Shown here in pieces: positions 32,852 to 43,620 of a stretch of DNA of 64,000 nucleotides. The first letter of the stretch is position 1. Every line of letters starts with the position of its first letter. Origin of the DNA: Lycorma delicatula. Taxonomy: Eukaryota > Arthropoda > Insecta > Hemiptera > Fulgoridae. The DNA is taken from assembly GCF_047948215.1 (NCBI RefSeq), contig NC_134456.1:82228515-82292514 (forward strand), written 5' to 3'. The position numbers were made by a program, and so were the translations under genes. Below the pieces are notes generated by a model. The model saw only the letters and a list, made by a program, of their open reading frames with translations. It ran no database searches and was not told the DNA's origin.

Positions 32852-33200
32852 GAAAATTTATAAAGAGTAAGAAAATAAGTGAAAAAATTTTAATTTTTTA
32901 GAATAAAAAAGAAGGAAATGAAACATGAATCTTAACATAAATAATCGATTTTATGAAGAAAAACAATCACATAAATAAAAAAAATATTTATTAACATATA
33001 TTTCGCATATATATCGATATAAAATAATATAACAAGTTTACAGCTGACCACCACGAGACATGTACTAAAGAATCGGGATTTTCCGCTAGTGATCGGCACA
33101 TTCCGGTGCTAACCTAAGGGGGACGCACAGACAGACCGACACACGTACAAGTGCCCTTTAGTAGGGTAGAATAATATTTTTTCGTTTGTATAATTCAGTT
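32852..33200 (+). repeat. Direct repeat F, second copy
   Basis: Second copy of 31902-32273, followed at once by family C (33214). This suggests that F is the upstream part of a longer unit that includes family C. Confidence 0.8.
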
Positions 33201-33213
33201 ATTCTAACTAAAA

Positions 33214-33945
33214 CGCGTGCGCATACCGTATTTAATTCGTGGCGACGATAGGCACTAACTAAACTAATGTAATTTCACAACTTACATAGAACAAATTTCG
33301 CTTGTACGGTCGGTAGACTGATGTAGCCGCGAGGCTTAATGCACTAGATATCGAGCCAACCAGGCGATCGTGTTCGAGACCCGGCCACACCGAGTTAATT
33401 TTTTACATTTTAAATATTATTCATTTATTTAATTCCACTACTCACCTGTGACGTCAGAACATAGGGGACGACTACAATAATTTTTTTTTGATGGGGTGCG
33501 ATTTTGCAAATTTTTGTAAATTTTGTTAATTTTTAATCGTTAACAAATGTTTTTAAGAAAAATATGACTTTAATTAGGCGAAATCTTGAGATAGTGAGGG
33601 TGATCTTGCTCTACAGCCACACCTCCTTGACGTTTTAAGTTGAAAATTTAATAGCTCAATGCCCCATATATAGTAGTAATCTAAGTTTGGTCAAAATCGG
33701 TCCAGTAGTTCTGGAGATATAAGGTGATTTACAGGCCAACACCGAACACAACGCGCGCGCGTGCGCGCGTACAAACGAACGTTAATATCCGGAAAATTTA
33801 CAGCCGGTTTTTTGGATTCCTAAGGTATTAAATCATCAATATCCGGTGAAAGCCACATATGCTCAATCTGAACCGATTACAATACTTTCCCTTCTAGAGT
33901 TATAGCTCTGTTATAGCGCGCGCTAATTAGATGGGAATGTAAAAC
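33214..33945 (+). repeat. Family C with tRNA-like head
   Basis: Full copy matching 52219-52995, with its 3' part also at 9525-9945. A box-A-like TAGCCGCGAGGC at 33324-33335 and a box-B-like GTTCGAGACCC at 33372-33382 lie ~37 bp apart, a usual polymerase III promoter arrangement. A CG/CA alternating stretch (33750-33770) lies in the 3' part. No protein frame. It could be a long SINE or a retroposed tRNA-like insertion. Confidence 0.65.
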
Positions 33946-34680
33946 TGAGGAATCGGTTTATACTGAATACAGAATACTCAATGGTGTATTTGCAGTTATG
34001 ACCTGTGGAATTCAGAAAATAGTGTTTTTTATCGTTTTTGTAACTTAATAACTCAAAAGGACCTATTCTAAGATAAAGTAGTAAATGAGGAATAAATTTA
34101 TGACCACTTACGATGAATAATATTCCCATATTTTTCTACGTATCTGAGTCCCGTTCATTCTTAATAATGTAAACTATTAATTTTTTAATTTTTATTCTGA
34201 TAAAAATCTTTATTATCTGTTTTATGTTCCTTTTACATTTTTTATAACGATATCGAGTATTTATTTCCTTGTAACAATTTGAATCCGACTTTGTTTAACA
34301 AAGGTGAAAATTATAGTAAATTACTATAAATAGAAAAATAGTTAGATATTTTGTTTGAGTTGGTAAGGTCATGACAAAAGACATTTTCAACATCACTGGG
34401 TGCTCTAATAGTCGCAATTAACTCAGTGAGGCTCTATTGTGAGTGGTAAATTCGTGTTGTTAGTTTTTACTCTTCTATCTATTGTGTTTTCTTATTTTCA
34501 ACAGTACTTTTTATTGATGCCGGCTTTCAAAGAGTGTGCGGTTAACTTAGTCATTACTGTGTTGTTATGTAAGTTATCTTTTATTTTTATATCTGTATAC
34601 ATTTATAAAAATAATTATTACTTATTTCATAATAATTTTTAGCAAAATATTTATTTTATAATAGAAATGATATAATACTT
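33946..34680. other. AT-rich DNA with no recognised feature
   Basis: Frames at 33923-34129 (minus) and 34439-34642 (plus) are hydrophobic through AT bias and match nothing known to me. Confidence 0.5.
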
Positions 34681-34716
34681 ACACACGCGCGCACGCACAC
34701 TCCCATGCAACACACA

Positions 34717-34760
<44 letters not shown>

Positions 34761-34812
34761 GACATACATACATAATACATACACACACACAGTCATATAT
34801 ATATATATAAAT
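34681..34812. repeat. CA microsatellite with AT tail
   Basis: Uninterrupted (CA)n at about 34718-34755, flanked by imperfect CACG, CACACA and CATA units, then (AT)n at 34794-34820. Confidence 0.95.
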
Positions 34813-34820
34813 ATATATAT

Positions 34821-34960
34821 TAGCAGACCCGGCAATGCTTCGCTGTTGCTAGATTTTAGTATATATATAGATTAAATGAACACAATTGAAAGTTTGATAA
34901 AACATTACAAAAACTGAACATTACAGAACTCACAAAATTTAACCTTTCACCTTATAAAAG
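34821..34960 (-). repeat. Fragment shared with the insertion at 2826-3598
   Basis: Reverse complement of 3481-3598: TAGCAGACCCGGCAATGCTT, CTAGATTTTAGTATATATA, GATTAAATGAACACAATTGA. Here the GC-rich end lies against an AT microsatellite, as at 3600. Confidence 0.8.
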
Positions 34961-35419
34961 TTAGAATGTAAATAAATCCAATTGTCAAAACAGCACTACC
35001 TATCGAATTTAATTCAAAGTACTCTCTAAACAAAGTAGTCGGATCAAAATATCCCTAACTTTCTTTCTTTTGATCCGATCGAGGATTTCAATAACTTTAA
35101 ACCTTCTCCGGACAACGCAGACAATTTTCCAAAAACCTGCGCGTAAATCAGTCCAGTAGTTTTTTATTCTATAGCGGACACAATTACGAACATTGCCTTT
35201 TGTATATATACAATAAGAAAGTCTGTTTCTATATTTCTTTGTTTCGTAAATATCTCGACACCGGCGCCACCTACCAGGTGTAGTTTTTCCAAACCAGGTA
35301 TAGTTTTTCCAAAAAATATTTTTTTTTACGTAACTAATATATATTCTGAATATGAGCCAAATCGGGTCATAAATACAATTTTTCAAAATATTTCGACTCC
35401 AGCGACACCTAGCGGTCCA
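34961..35419. other. Probable repeat, unassigned
   Basis: Contains GACACCGGCGCCACCTA and GACTCCAGCGACACCTA (35259-35275 and 35395-35411), an imperfect local duplication. The 147-codon minus frame (35009-35452) gives no known family and is Arg/Ile/Tyr-rich; taken as chance. Confidence 0.45.
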
Positions 35420-35663
35420 AATTAATTTAGAAACCTTCGCGGGCGAGTGCACAACAACTCACTGAAGTTTTATCGCAATCGGATGAATGGTATAGGAACG
35501 CATACGAGACAAAGAAACAAACATTCATTTTCTACATATATAAAAATGAATGATCTCTGTCTGTATGTCTCTTATGACTTCCTAAACCTTTCATCCGATT
35601 GCGATGAAACTTTGGTAAGTTGTTGTGCGCACGCCCGCGAAGGTTTCTGAATTAGTTTGGACC
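35420..35663. repeat. Inverted repeat, ~115-bp arms
   Basis: 35420-35533 is the imperfect reverse complement of 35545-35663. The arms share AACCTTCGCGGGCG, the CACAACAACT block, ATCGCAATCGGATGAA and the AACATTCATTTT inner end. The spacer is ~11 bp AT. It looks like two head-to-head copies of the end of one repeat. Plus frame 35447-35650 spans it and is not a gene. Confidence 0.85.
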
Positions 35664-35686
35664 CACTAGGTGCCCATACACTATAG

Positions 35687-36205
35687 CTATGCCGGCCTCA
35701 CACAACAGGAAGGCATCCCGCGGGAGCCATTGGTGACGACAATGTCGATGCATACCCGCCACCCACCCCCCGAAGGCTGGCGCCCATTGCTGTCCTCAAT
35801 CGACATAGTGTTGTCCGCCTCGCGGTCCTCCTCTGTTAGTTTCTGCTGTAGCATCCTTTTAAACCATCGGGCACACGCAGTCCACCCCTCACTGAAAGAG
35901 AGCATCAACCGCATGACTTCCCACGGCGAGTTCAAATCGTCACGTGGTATCTCCTGCCTCCATCTGGGACACACAAAGAAGGTGTGCTGCTCCACCGTAT
36001 CCACGTCATCACAATACTGGCACAGTTCTGTGAGCCTCTTTCTGATCCTACAGAGGTAGACCTCGAACGACCCATGACCCGACAACCACTGAGCCGTCCA
36101 GAAGTCCATCTCTCCATGCAGTCCATTGACCCAGGAAGCCACCTCCTGGATCAAGGTGTAGGTCCAGTGACCCTCCTTCGCACTCCGCCACAACTTAATA
36201 CCCAT
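35687..36205 (-). pseudogene. R1-like LINE C-terminal region
   Basis: An open 172-codon minus frame, the longest open frame in the window. It begins at MGIKLWRSAKEGHWTYTLIQ (the W..GRWT..LI motif downstream of RT). Then VASWVNGLHGEMDFWTAQWL and SGHGSFEVYL, a block typical of R1/TRAS-type LINEs. Then a C-x2-C..H-x4-C knuckle, LCQYCDDVDTVEQHTFFVC (residues ~61-79), and a tail with W...V..M. RT and endonuclease are missing upstream, so the frame is the surviving 3' end of a dead element. It does not match the LINE tails at 19-22 kb or 43 kb in sequence. Plus frames 35670-36211 are shadows. Confidence 0.88.
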
Positions 36206-36441
36206 TGGTAACTAACATACCTTCTAATGATGTTCGGTCTTATTCAAACCTCCCTTAAAGCAGTAGGGTTTAAAAACGTTTTTCTTTTGTTGTAATTCCT
36301 GGATTTAGTCACTTTACTGTATTAATTAAATGATTCTATTACGTCAGCATATCGTTTTGATCTGGTTATGTATATGTTCAGTAGTGGGATAATAAACCTA
36401 ATTCTTTAATTTCCATTTTTCTCAATTATTGCTTTATTTGG
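36206..36441. other. Unassigned AT-rich DNA
   Basis: The R1-like coding similarity stops near 36205; the break point of the truncation lies here. Confidence 0.5.
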
Positions 36442-36695
36442 TATCGTCAGACTGGAATAGCTCTCGAACCCCTGAGCTAAAAGACTGAATCCCGGCGGGG
36501 CCGTCCCTCCGGGGGTGTCCCCGTTAGAGGCGAAGCACAAAGGGCCGAGTCCCGGTTGCTGGGTTATTGAGGCCGGGAACGATAGCTGGGCCTGGTATTT
36601 CCCTCGTCTGGCGACTAGAGGCAAAGGCACCTCCCGTAACCGTGTTCATGCTTAATTGGGGGTCTGGTTGCGGGTGGCAGGGGAAAAGAAAAAAT
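36442..36695 (+). mobile_element. R1-like LINE 3' UTR fragment
   Basis: Matches 43371-43620: CTCGAACCCCTGAG, TAAAAGACTGA, GCGAAGCACAAAG, CCGAGTCCCGGTTGCTGGG, GGCGACTAGAGGCAAAGGCA, GTGTTCATGCTTAATTGGGG, ending GGCAGGGGAAAAG. An ~18-bp segment present at 43 kb is absent here. Frames across it (36406-36630 minus; 36567-36871 plus) are not real. Confidence 0.85.
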
Positions 36696-37215
36696 TATAC
36701 GGAGTGTTCCGGGACGTATTATCCGAACTTCAAGAACTTATTCAGATCACCAAAATGAGCAAAAAAGTTAAAATCAACATAAGTCCTATTCAGCTTTGTT
36801 TTCCTTCTGGACATCATTTTGTGATTTTCAACAAAAAAATTATTTGTCAGGAACGGGTAAACCTAATTTAATTAAATTTGACAAATCTAAGACGATTTGT
36901 TCTACAGAATAAAAAAAAATTGAAAACGTCACCTACAAAAATTTCAAAATGGCGGCCATCTTCATATTTTATTCTTTAATATCTTTGTAAATATCAAAAT
37001 TTATTAAAAATTTTATTTTGAACAAAATGATACCTCACTTGTAAAAATCATTTGATACAAATCGAGTTATTGCAGACAATTAACCCAGCAGAACGGTTGT
37101 GCATCGCCAGTTTATTTTGATAATTAATCATTTTTATTAATTTACTATTATTATTTATTATTAATAATTTTGATTACATTTAGTGGAGGAAATAGAAAAA
37201 CAGGCAAAAATTGTC
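36696..37215 (+). repeat. Repeat E, copy in plus orientation
   Basis: Reverse complement of 26255-26845: GTTCCGGGACGT start, TTTCAAAATGGCGGCC, TTATTGCAGACAATTAACCC, then AT-rich to TTTAGTGGAGGAAATA. It begins immediately at the end of the LINE tail. Confidence 0.7.
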
Positions 37216-37239
37216 AGCTTGCTTTACAGTACGCAATTT

Positions 37240-37357
37240 TTTTTATTTTTACTTTCTTGTACCCAATAAAGGAAGTATTCTCATCACCAAAAATTTCGGT
37301 TTACAGATTACAGAATCTTGGAGGGCTGCATCAAACCAGACTGAAGAAAAAAAGAAG
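37240..37357 (+). mobile_element. Repeat G scrap plus LINE 3' terminus
   Basis: 37250-37310 resembles the AAGTATT..CCAAAAATTTCGGTTT end of repeat G (compare 55195-55235). It is followed at 37313 by CTTGGAGGGCTGCATCAAAC and CAGACTGAAGAAAAAAAG, the last ~45 bases of the LINE family at 11818-12850, an extremely short 5' truncation. Confidence 0.65.
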
Positions 37358-38654
37358 TACTGCAAATGTTAATATAATAAATCAAACACATTCTAGAGAA
37401 TTATTAATTTTAAAACTGATATTTATTAATACTTCTCATAACAATACAATCTCATCTTTACATAACTTACATATCCGTAAAGTAGAAAGACAATTGGAGT
37501 AATCATCTTTAGAATTAATGATAAAAAAAAAAAAAACTGCTTATTGAATTTCATTAAAAAATGAGTACAGTTTTATGTGCTTCGCCCAGTTGGTGCATTC
37601 ACAAGAATTTAAAACAAACAGAATTTTAACTTTGCCAGACCAGAACTTTATGCTCCAATAAGCAGAAAATATTGAAAGGTAGATTTAAGGAATGTCTAGG
37701 ATAAAATATGCCTTACTATTAAGAAACTCCTACTTAATTAAAAATCACGTAACATTAAAGATCATTTAAATTAAAAAAAAAAATTATTAGATTTAACTGG
37801 GGGGGGGGGGGGCTCTTTCGTGTGAATCAGTTCAAGATGTATATTTTTTCACGAACCTTATTTTAATTTAGACAAAGAATGATGTAACCCACCTCGCTAC
37901 TTAAAAGAGAAAAGATTTTGATATATATGCATTTTTAAATAGAATTATTTATGATTTCACGATATGGATATCTTAGTAATAATATTAAAAATAGAAACAG
38001 CAGTAACTCGTCACTGACCGACACAATTTTAAAACTTTAGTAAATAAAAAACAACTGAAATTAAAATGTAAATAAACTAACTGTTCCTTATAAATAGGTA
38101 AGTAAAAGTTCCAGCATTAAACAATTAAAATACTAGAAGGAAAACATGTCTTGATAAATACTATACAGTGTACATAAACCACACCGAATCATGTAATTCA
38201 GAAATATTTTTTTAATAAGCGAACACTCTCACCGTTTTGACCCTTTTTTGCGTATTATTAAAAAATATATTATATTCTGTATTGTTTTAAGAGTCACATG
38301 TTGACATCATTCACTACTTTTAATAACTAGAGTTACCTTGTATTTTGCAGTTCACTACTCGGTTGCGGCTGTTGTGAAATATTATACCGGTTCGGTTGCC
38401 AAGTCAGGCTTGTCTGAGTTGTATTTACGAATATTGTCTATACGATACAGGGGCCTTTCTAATATATAATTCACAACTTGCTAATCTTAACTTTATTCTT
38501 GTTTCACTGTTATACCAACTATTGATATAATATTATGCTAATAAAATAAACTCACAGTAATAAAAATAATAAAAAATGTATTTTTTTATCTTTGGAATAA
38601 AATAGTATTTTTTAAACTATTATTCTATTAGTTTTAAAACCTCTTAACAATTTT
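37358..38654. other. AT-rich DNA with no recognised gene
   Basis: Includes a G run at 37800-37812. A patch at 38351-38450, preceded by TTTTGCAG, is GC-richer than its surroundings, but neither frame gives a known protein. Confidence 0.5.
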
Positions 38655-39122
38655 TTTCTTCTTTTTAACCTCCGGGACCACCGCTAGATATTACTTCAGA
38701 GGATAAGATGAATGACAATTTTTGTAGCGTGTGAAAATTCCATGCCTGGCCGGGATTCGAACCTGGGACCTCCGGATGAAAGGCCGAGACGCTATCACTC
38801 GCGTAACAAAGGTCTTTTTCTTTTTCCTGTTTAGCCTCCGGTAATTACCGTTCAGATAATACTTCAGAGGATGAATGAGGATGATATGTATAACTGTAAA
38901 TGAAGTCTTGTATAGTCTCAGTTCGACCATTTCTGAGATGTGTGGTTCATTGAGACCCAACCACCAAAGAACACCGGTATCTACGATCTGATATTCAAAT
39001 CCACGTAAAAATAAGTGAATTTACTAGGATTTGAACGTTGGAGCTTTCGACTTCGAAATCAGCTGATTTGAGAAGACGCGTTCCCCATTAGACCAACTCG
39101 GTGGGTGCGCCACGGAGGGCGG
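38655..39122 (-). mobile_element. SINE B copy split by a SINE A
   Basis: The B tail and body (38665-38800) and head up to CACTCGCGTAACAAAGG (38797-38813) are interrupted, and the head ends at 39107-39122. The 14-base junction GCGTAACAAAGGTC (38801-38814) recurs as GCGCCACGGAGGGC (39107-39120), a diverged target duplication. Confidence 0.9.
38815..39106 (-). mobile_element. SINE A copy nested in SINE B
   Basis: Full length in minus orientation: T-rich end, TTTAGCCTCCGGTAATTACC, body, B-box complement TAGGATTTGAACG, CAGCTGATTTGAG, A-box complement CCATTAGACCAAC, and CTCGGTGGGT. Confidence 0.93.
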
Positions 39123-40229
39123 CGTGAGTGGTTTTAACAATTATTTAGTCTTGTTTTTGTGGTACGATATTCTTATCTATACTAATATATAAAGTGGAAA
39201 AGGGTCTTGTTTGTTCGGGCTAAACAAAAAAACTACTCGTTCAATCGCAATCAAATTTTTACCCATGTTTCTTGACATAAGAAAGTTTTTAGATATAATT
39301 TAACTCGAAAAAAAATTAAATGTAGTAGTGGAGATTTACCGGTTTCTAACTCAAGCTTTAATGAACTGAATTAATGAACTGGAACTGTGAATTTCTATCA
39401 CTGTGTGAGCTGGGTTTGAACTTAATGATACGAATCGATAATTTATAACATTACAAAAATAATAGAATTAAATTTACGTTAAATAAAATAATATTTAATA
39501 AATTTAAAAATTTTCTGGGCTTCCAAAACTATAATGGGCTTCCTGTGGGGACTAGGTGTGAGGCTATAGTATTGAGGTATGCGAGCACTTAGTGGCAGGC
39601 CAGACTGATGGTCACCATCAAACTGGTTAAAAACGGGGTGCCCCTGGGGCGCTGTTTTGGGAGGGTTAAAGGGGTGCTCTTATGCAAACAATCGTCCAAT
39701 TTTCAAAGTTTAAATGGAGTATTTGTTAGTAGGTTGAAGGCTAACTTTTGGATGCATAGATACACTCCCGATCTAACAGATCACAGTTATTCGGGAATTT
39801 ATACTAGTGTGTAAGGTTTGTCTGTTTGTTTGTTATCGCATCACGTGAGAACCGACCAACCAATTTCTTTCAAATTTTCGGGACACATTCATGTTATCCC
39901 AGAGAAGATTTTAAGCCCTCAACCGAGGCTCTAGCACCCTTGAAGATTAAGATATGCGAAATATTCATTATTTTTTCGCCCTCAAGGAGGGTGAAACTGT
40001 GAATTAAAGATATTCATTAAGGTAAAAATAGATTAATCCTTTTACTTCATTATTATATTTCTTCCATCATAGCAAAGAAAAGAGTTACGAACTTTTCGTC
40101 GTCAAAGTTGTATGTATTTTAGTAACCATAGCTATTATTATTCTATCTTGTAATTTAGTTTCTTTTTCAGGTTTCTATAAAGCCTGAATACTACGATTAT
40201 TTTTCAGTATTATTTTCACAACCATGAGA
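39123..40229. other. Unassigned; Helitron-like leader at 39177
   Basis: TCTATACTAATATATAAAG at 39176-39194, followed by a TTTGTTCGGGCTAAAC-type segment, resembles 5' ends often seen in insect Helitrons, and an ACTAGT lies near 39804. No coding supports it. The plus frame 39608-39814 is not recognised. Confidence 0.3.
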
Positions 40230-40470
40230 ATAACGTACAGTGCGGGTCCAGGGGGTGTAAGCCCTCAGGGTAAACGGGAATGGCGACCGAACCAAGCTCT
40301 GCGGGTATCCAGAACGCCAGTTCCCCGGAAAATTGGGAATGGCGATCGAAGCAAGCTCTGCGGCTATAGAGTAGGCCCCTTGGCTCCAGAAGGCCCCGAG
40401 GAGCTCGTGAGTTGGCTTCAGGATTTACCTGGGCTGACCTGAGCCCCGAGGGTCCAGGTTCTGGCTTGAC
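40230..40470. repeat. GC-rich fragment with a ~65-bp internal duplication
   Basis: GGGAATGGCGACCGAA..AAGCTCTGCGG (about 40276-40305) is repeated as GGGAATGGCGATCGAA..AAGCTCTGCGG (40335-40364). Related phrases occur at 21165 and 22250. Probably part of a LINE 3' UTR. The two opposite frames here are shadows. Confidence 0.6.
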
Positions 40471-40537
40471 AGACCGGCTAGTTTTATTATACAGTGTGTT
40501 CAGGAATTCGATGTGCAATATGCTTTAGAATTATGTA

Positions 40538-41314
40538 GTGCATTCTGTTGTTTTGGCGTTAGGTGTGTTACCTTGTGGATTCGTTATAAAAGGAAGATAT
40601 CGGACTTGCTACGATTCTAAGAAAAAATTAAGACTTTTCCCCAACAAAGTAATGTGTGTTCAAGAACTGAAACCTACAGATCATTCCAAAACACTAGATT
40701 ATTATGTCAATGTTTTAATTATTTTATTGGCCAAACTTCTGTAGTCATCCTGAACATTAAGTTTTTTTTTATATAGATGAAGCGTTGTTTCATTGGAAGA
40801 CTATATTAATTCACAAAATACAGAATAGTAGTCGACAATTAATTCCCATGAATTATATGAACAATCTTTACATGAAGCGAAAATTGGAGTTTCGGTCGGT
40901 GCAAGTAGAACGCGCATTGTGGGTCCAATATTTTTTGAAAATACAGTTAATATGATCGTTATTGTACTCTTTTAATAAACTTCATTAGTCAGTTAACAGA
41001 AGTGGAAATACATCACGGTTGTTTCGAACAAGATGGCGCCAAAGCGTACATAGTTACATGTCAATGACGTGTTTACGAAAAGTCTTTGGTAAACTTATCT
41101 TTCCAGCGGTATATAGCATACACGATCACCAGGTCTGACACCCCCAGGTTACTTTCTATGGAGGACAGCGAACTATTATGTATCGCAACAGATAATCCAA
41201 GATTGACTAACTAAAATCCTCAATAACGGCAAATGAGACATTTCAGTAAATCATCTGGTCGAAATGTTTTTGAAAAGAAACGTGTGCATTGATGCTGGAG
41301 GTCATTTTCGGCAG
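40538..41314 (+). pseudogene. Tc1/mariner-superfamily transposase pseudogene
   Basis: Several short frames add up to a transposase in the right order. FPNKVMCVQELKPTDHSKTL (40640-40700) is the block before the catalytic core. IDEALFHW (~40775-40800) holds the first Asp. SLHEAKIGVSVGASRTRIVG and PIFFENTVNMI (40865-40965) follow. Then FEQDGAKAY, with the second Asp at 41032-41034. RSPGLTPPGYFLW (~41115-41155) is where the third acidic residue should be, but it is Gly. CIDAGGHF (~41290-41315) is the family's C-terminal motif. At least six stops or frameshifts. It is a different family from the DD41D copy at 29 kb and from the TIR-bearing copy at 30.3 kb. Confidence 0.75.
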
Positions 41315-41849
41315 TTTTTATTAACTATTCCAGTTATTGTAAAATCCGTTCCTATAAAATAATGAAATAAAAATACAAAGTAAGATAGTTTCATCATTAC
41401 ACTTTCATAATTCTAATGTACAGCAACTTTCTGAACGCACTGTATTAAATTGTTTAAACGGTATACTTCTGTTTCAAAAATCGAAATTTATGAACAACAT
41501 TCACTTGAAAAGTCATGTGTAAATAAAATATCAGTCACGAGGAGATACACTATATTTCACTTGACGAAAAGAAGGTAATATATCAACACTAGTTCAAATA
41601 CATAATTGAATGAAGTGTAGAGATTAATTTACTGTCTGAGCTTAAACTCAGACACTAAACTCATTTTCCCCTCACGCGGCTAAAGCCGCGTTCCGGTAAA
41701 GTCCTATAACTCTGTAGGATATAGCTTTTGCTATGGAAAAATACAACTATTGTAATAAAATCGTTTGGTTTTTTATAGACTGTTGTTATTTAAAAAGCAT
41801 TTTACCCTTTTTCTGACCCATCTTTGGATTCGGGTACTGTTTTCTTTCT
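41315..41849. other. AT-rich DNA; scrap of a dispersed repeat
   Basis: 41660-41745 (CTCACGCGGCTAAAGCCGCG, then AGTCCTATAACTCTG) resembles 52096-52150. The GCGGCTAAAGCCGC part is a short palindrome. The rest is unassigned. Confidence 0.5.
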
Positions 41850-42137
41850 TTTTCCTGTTTAGCCTCCAGTAATTACCGTTCAGATAATACTTCAGAGGAT
41901 GAATGAGGATAATCTGTATGAATGTAAATGAAGTGTAGTCTTGTACAGTCTCAGTTCGACCCATTCCTGAGATGTATGGTTAATTGAAACCCAACCACCA
42001 AAGAACACCGGTATACACGATCTAGTGTTCAAATCCGTGTAAAAATAACTTTACTAGAGCTTGAACGCTGGAACTCTCGACTTCTAAATTAGCTGATTTG
42101 GGAAGACGCGTTCACCACTAGACCAACTCGGTGGGTT
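41850..42137 (-). mobile_element. SINE A copy, full length, with TSD
   Basis: Complete minus copy from TTTCCTGTTTAGCCTCCAG to CTCGGTGGGTTA. GATTCGGGTACTGTT (41828-41842) and GATTCGGGCACTATT (42139-42153) are a 15-bp target duplication with two changes. Confidence 0.93.
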
Positions 42138-43015
42138 AGATTCGGGCACTATTCAACTTATGTCAACAGAATTTTATCCAGTAAAAACTGAAGATTATCA
42201 AACGTAATGATTTTTTTTTTTATATGTTAATAAATGGGGAAATAGAGTTTTAATAAATTATATAATCGATTAAAAGTGAATTCTTTATTTAATAAACATA
42301 AAAATTAATTTCACGATTACATAGTTAATAAAGTATTTTATTTTATTTCTGAGTAGTTAAAAGACTATAGCTGCGAGATAAAGAATGAAGAAGGAAGAAG
42401 AAAATATTGGGAAGGGAAAAAACAATTAAAATAAAATAAATGTAATTGCATATTTGCTTTACTCTTCATTTTAGGTTTTCTGTGCAGCAGATTGTTACAT
42501 GTTATTGATTTTATTTGGTTTATATTAAAAATGCAATTGTTTTACTTCTATTTTAATGTTTGCACAAGTAAAAGTATTCTATCGAGAATTTTTGAAAGTC
42601 TTGTTTGCTACTCTTAAATTTATTTAATTATTGTTAGTTTCAATATTATTTATTTATAATTTTGTTCACTTGAGTATTCATCAGGTATTAGCGTCTCCTT
42701 CACTGTTTTTCAGATTAATCAAGAAATAAATAAAGAAATGAATAAATTTAAAACAAGTTTTGAATTTTACAATGAACTTAACAAAAAATGACGAACGTAT
42801 TATTTGATTATTATAAATATTTTATTTATAACAATATAAAAATAAAAATTTGATATATTATTATTTTATTAAAGAATTGTTACATAAACCCTAAACTAAA
42901 AAAAATATGCATTAAATCTTAAAATTTAAGATTAAATGAATTTAATAAAGTATTCTATTAATTTGTTGATATCTGATCACCGTAAGAGCAAACTGCTACA
43001 GATTTTGTGTGTTCG
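42138..43015. other. AT-rich DNA with no recognised feature
   Basis: Strongly AT-rich. No frame, repeat or palindrome recognised. Confidence 0.5.
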
Positions 43016-43039
43016 CATGTATCATCTTAAACCATCACA

Positions 43040-43620
43040 CTTACATACGGCCTAACTGGACGAAGAAGAGCTGAAGACCCCTTCTGCCTTTACTGCCGGG
43101 AGTAAGACACGGCGGAACACGTGATAGTCCAGTGCCCGCGGTGGACGAGGAACTCCGCGGCGACTGTACTACCGTAACTGGGCATCTCGAAGTGGGGACC
43201 ATTGTTGAAACGATGTTACGCAGTTCGGTGGATTTCGACACTGTGGCGGTGTTTGTGTCGGGAATACTGCAATTGAAATATCGTGAAACGAGGGGGTGAG
43301 GTACAGCTCCGTGCGGAGCTGCCGTACGCCCGTGCTTGCACGGGTGGACGGTGGCGATGAAGTGCGGGGACTCTCGACCCCCTGAGTTAAAAGACTGAGT
43401 CCCACCGGGGCGTTCCTCCGGGGTGTTCCCGTTAGAGGTGAAGCACAAAGGACCGAGTCCCGGTTGCTGGGTGATGGAGACCGGGACTCCATCAAAATTC
43501 CAGACCCGGCATAGCCGGGGCTGGAATTTTCCTCGTCTGGCGACTAGAGGCAAAGGCACCTCTCGGAACCGTGTTCATGCTTAATTGGGGGCTCTGGTTC
43601 CGGGAGGCAGGGGAAAAAAC
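43040..43620 (+). pseudogene. R1-like LINE C-terminus and 3' UTR
   Basis: The plus strand reads TYGLTGRRRAEDPFCLYCRE, stop, DTAEHVIVQCPRW (43040-43140): a C-x2-C..H-x4-C knuckle of the R1/TRAS type, one stop inside it. The frame continues with GISKWGPLLKRCY. The 3' UTR (43365-43620) matches 36442-36695 and ends GGCAGGGGAAAAAA. A CGTGCGGAGCTGCCGTACG-type stem lies near 43308-43330. The overlapping minus frames (43041-43905) are longer but are shadows; the knuckle is on the plus strand. Confidence 0.8.

Noticed and set aside
33750..33770. CG/CA alternating run as a possible Z-DNA regulatory site
   Set aside because: Lies at the CA-rich patch present in all family C copies, so it is a repeat feature, with no evidence of regulation.
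34681..34812. Possible CRISPR or satellite array
   Set aside because: Simple CA/CATA microsatellite without spacers; CRISPR arrays are not expected in this type of genome.
43041..43559. 172-codon minus-strand frame
   Set aside because: The recognisable CCHC knuckle is on the plus strand; the minus frame is long only because the LINE tail is GC-rich.
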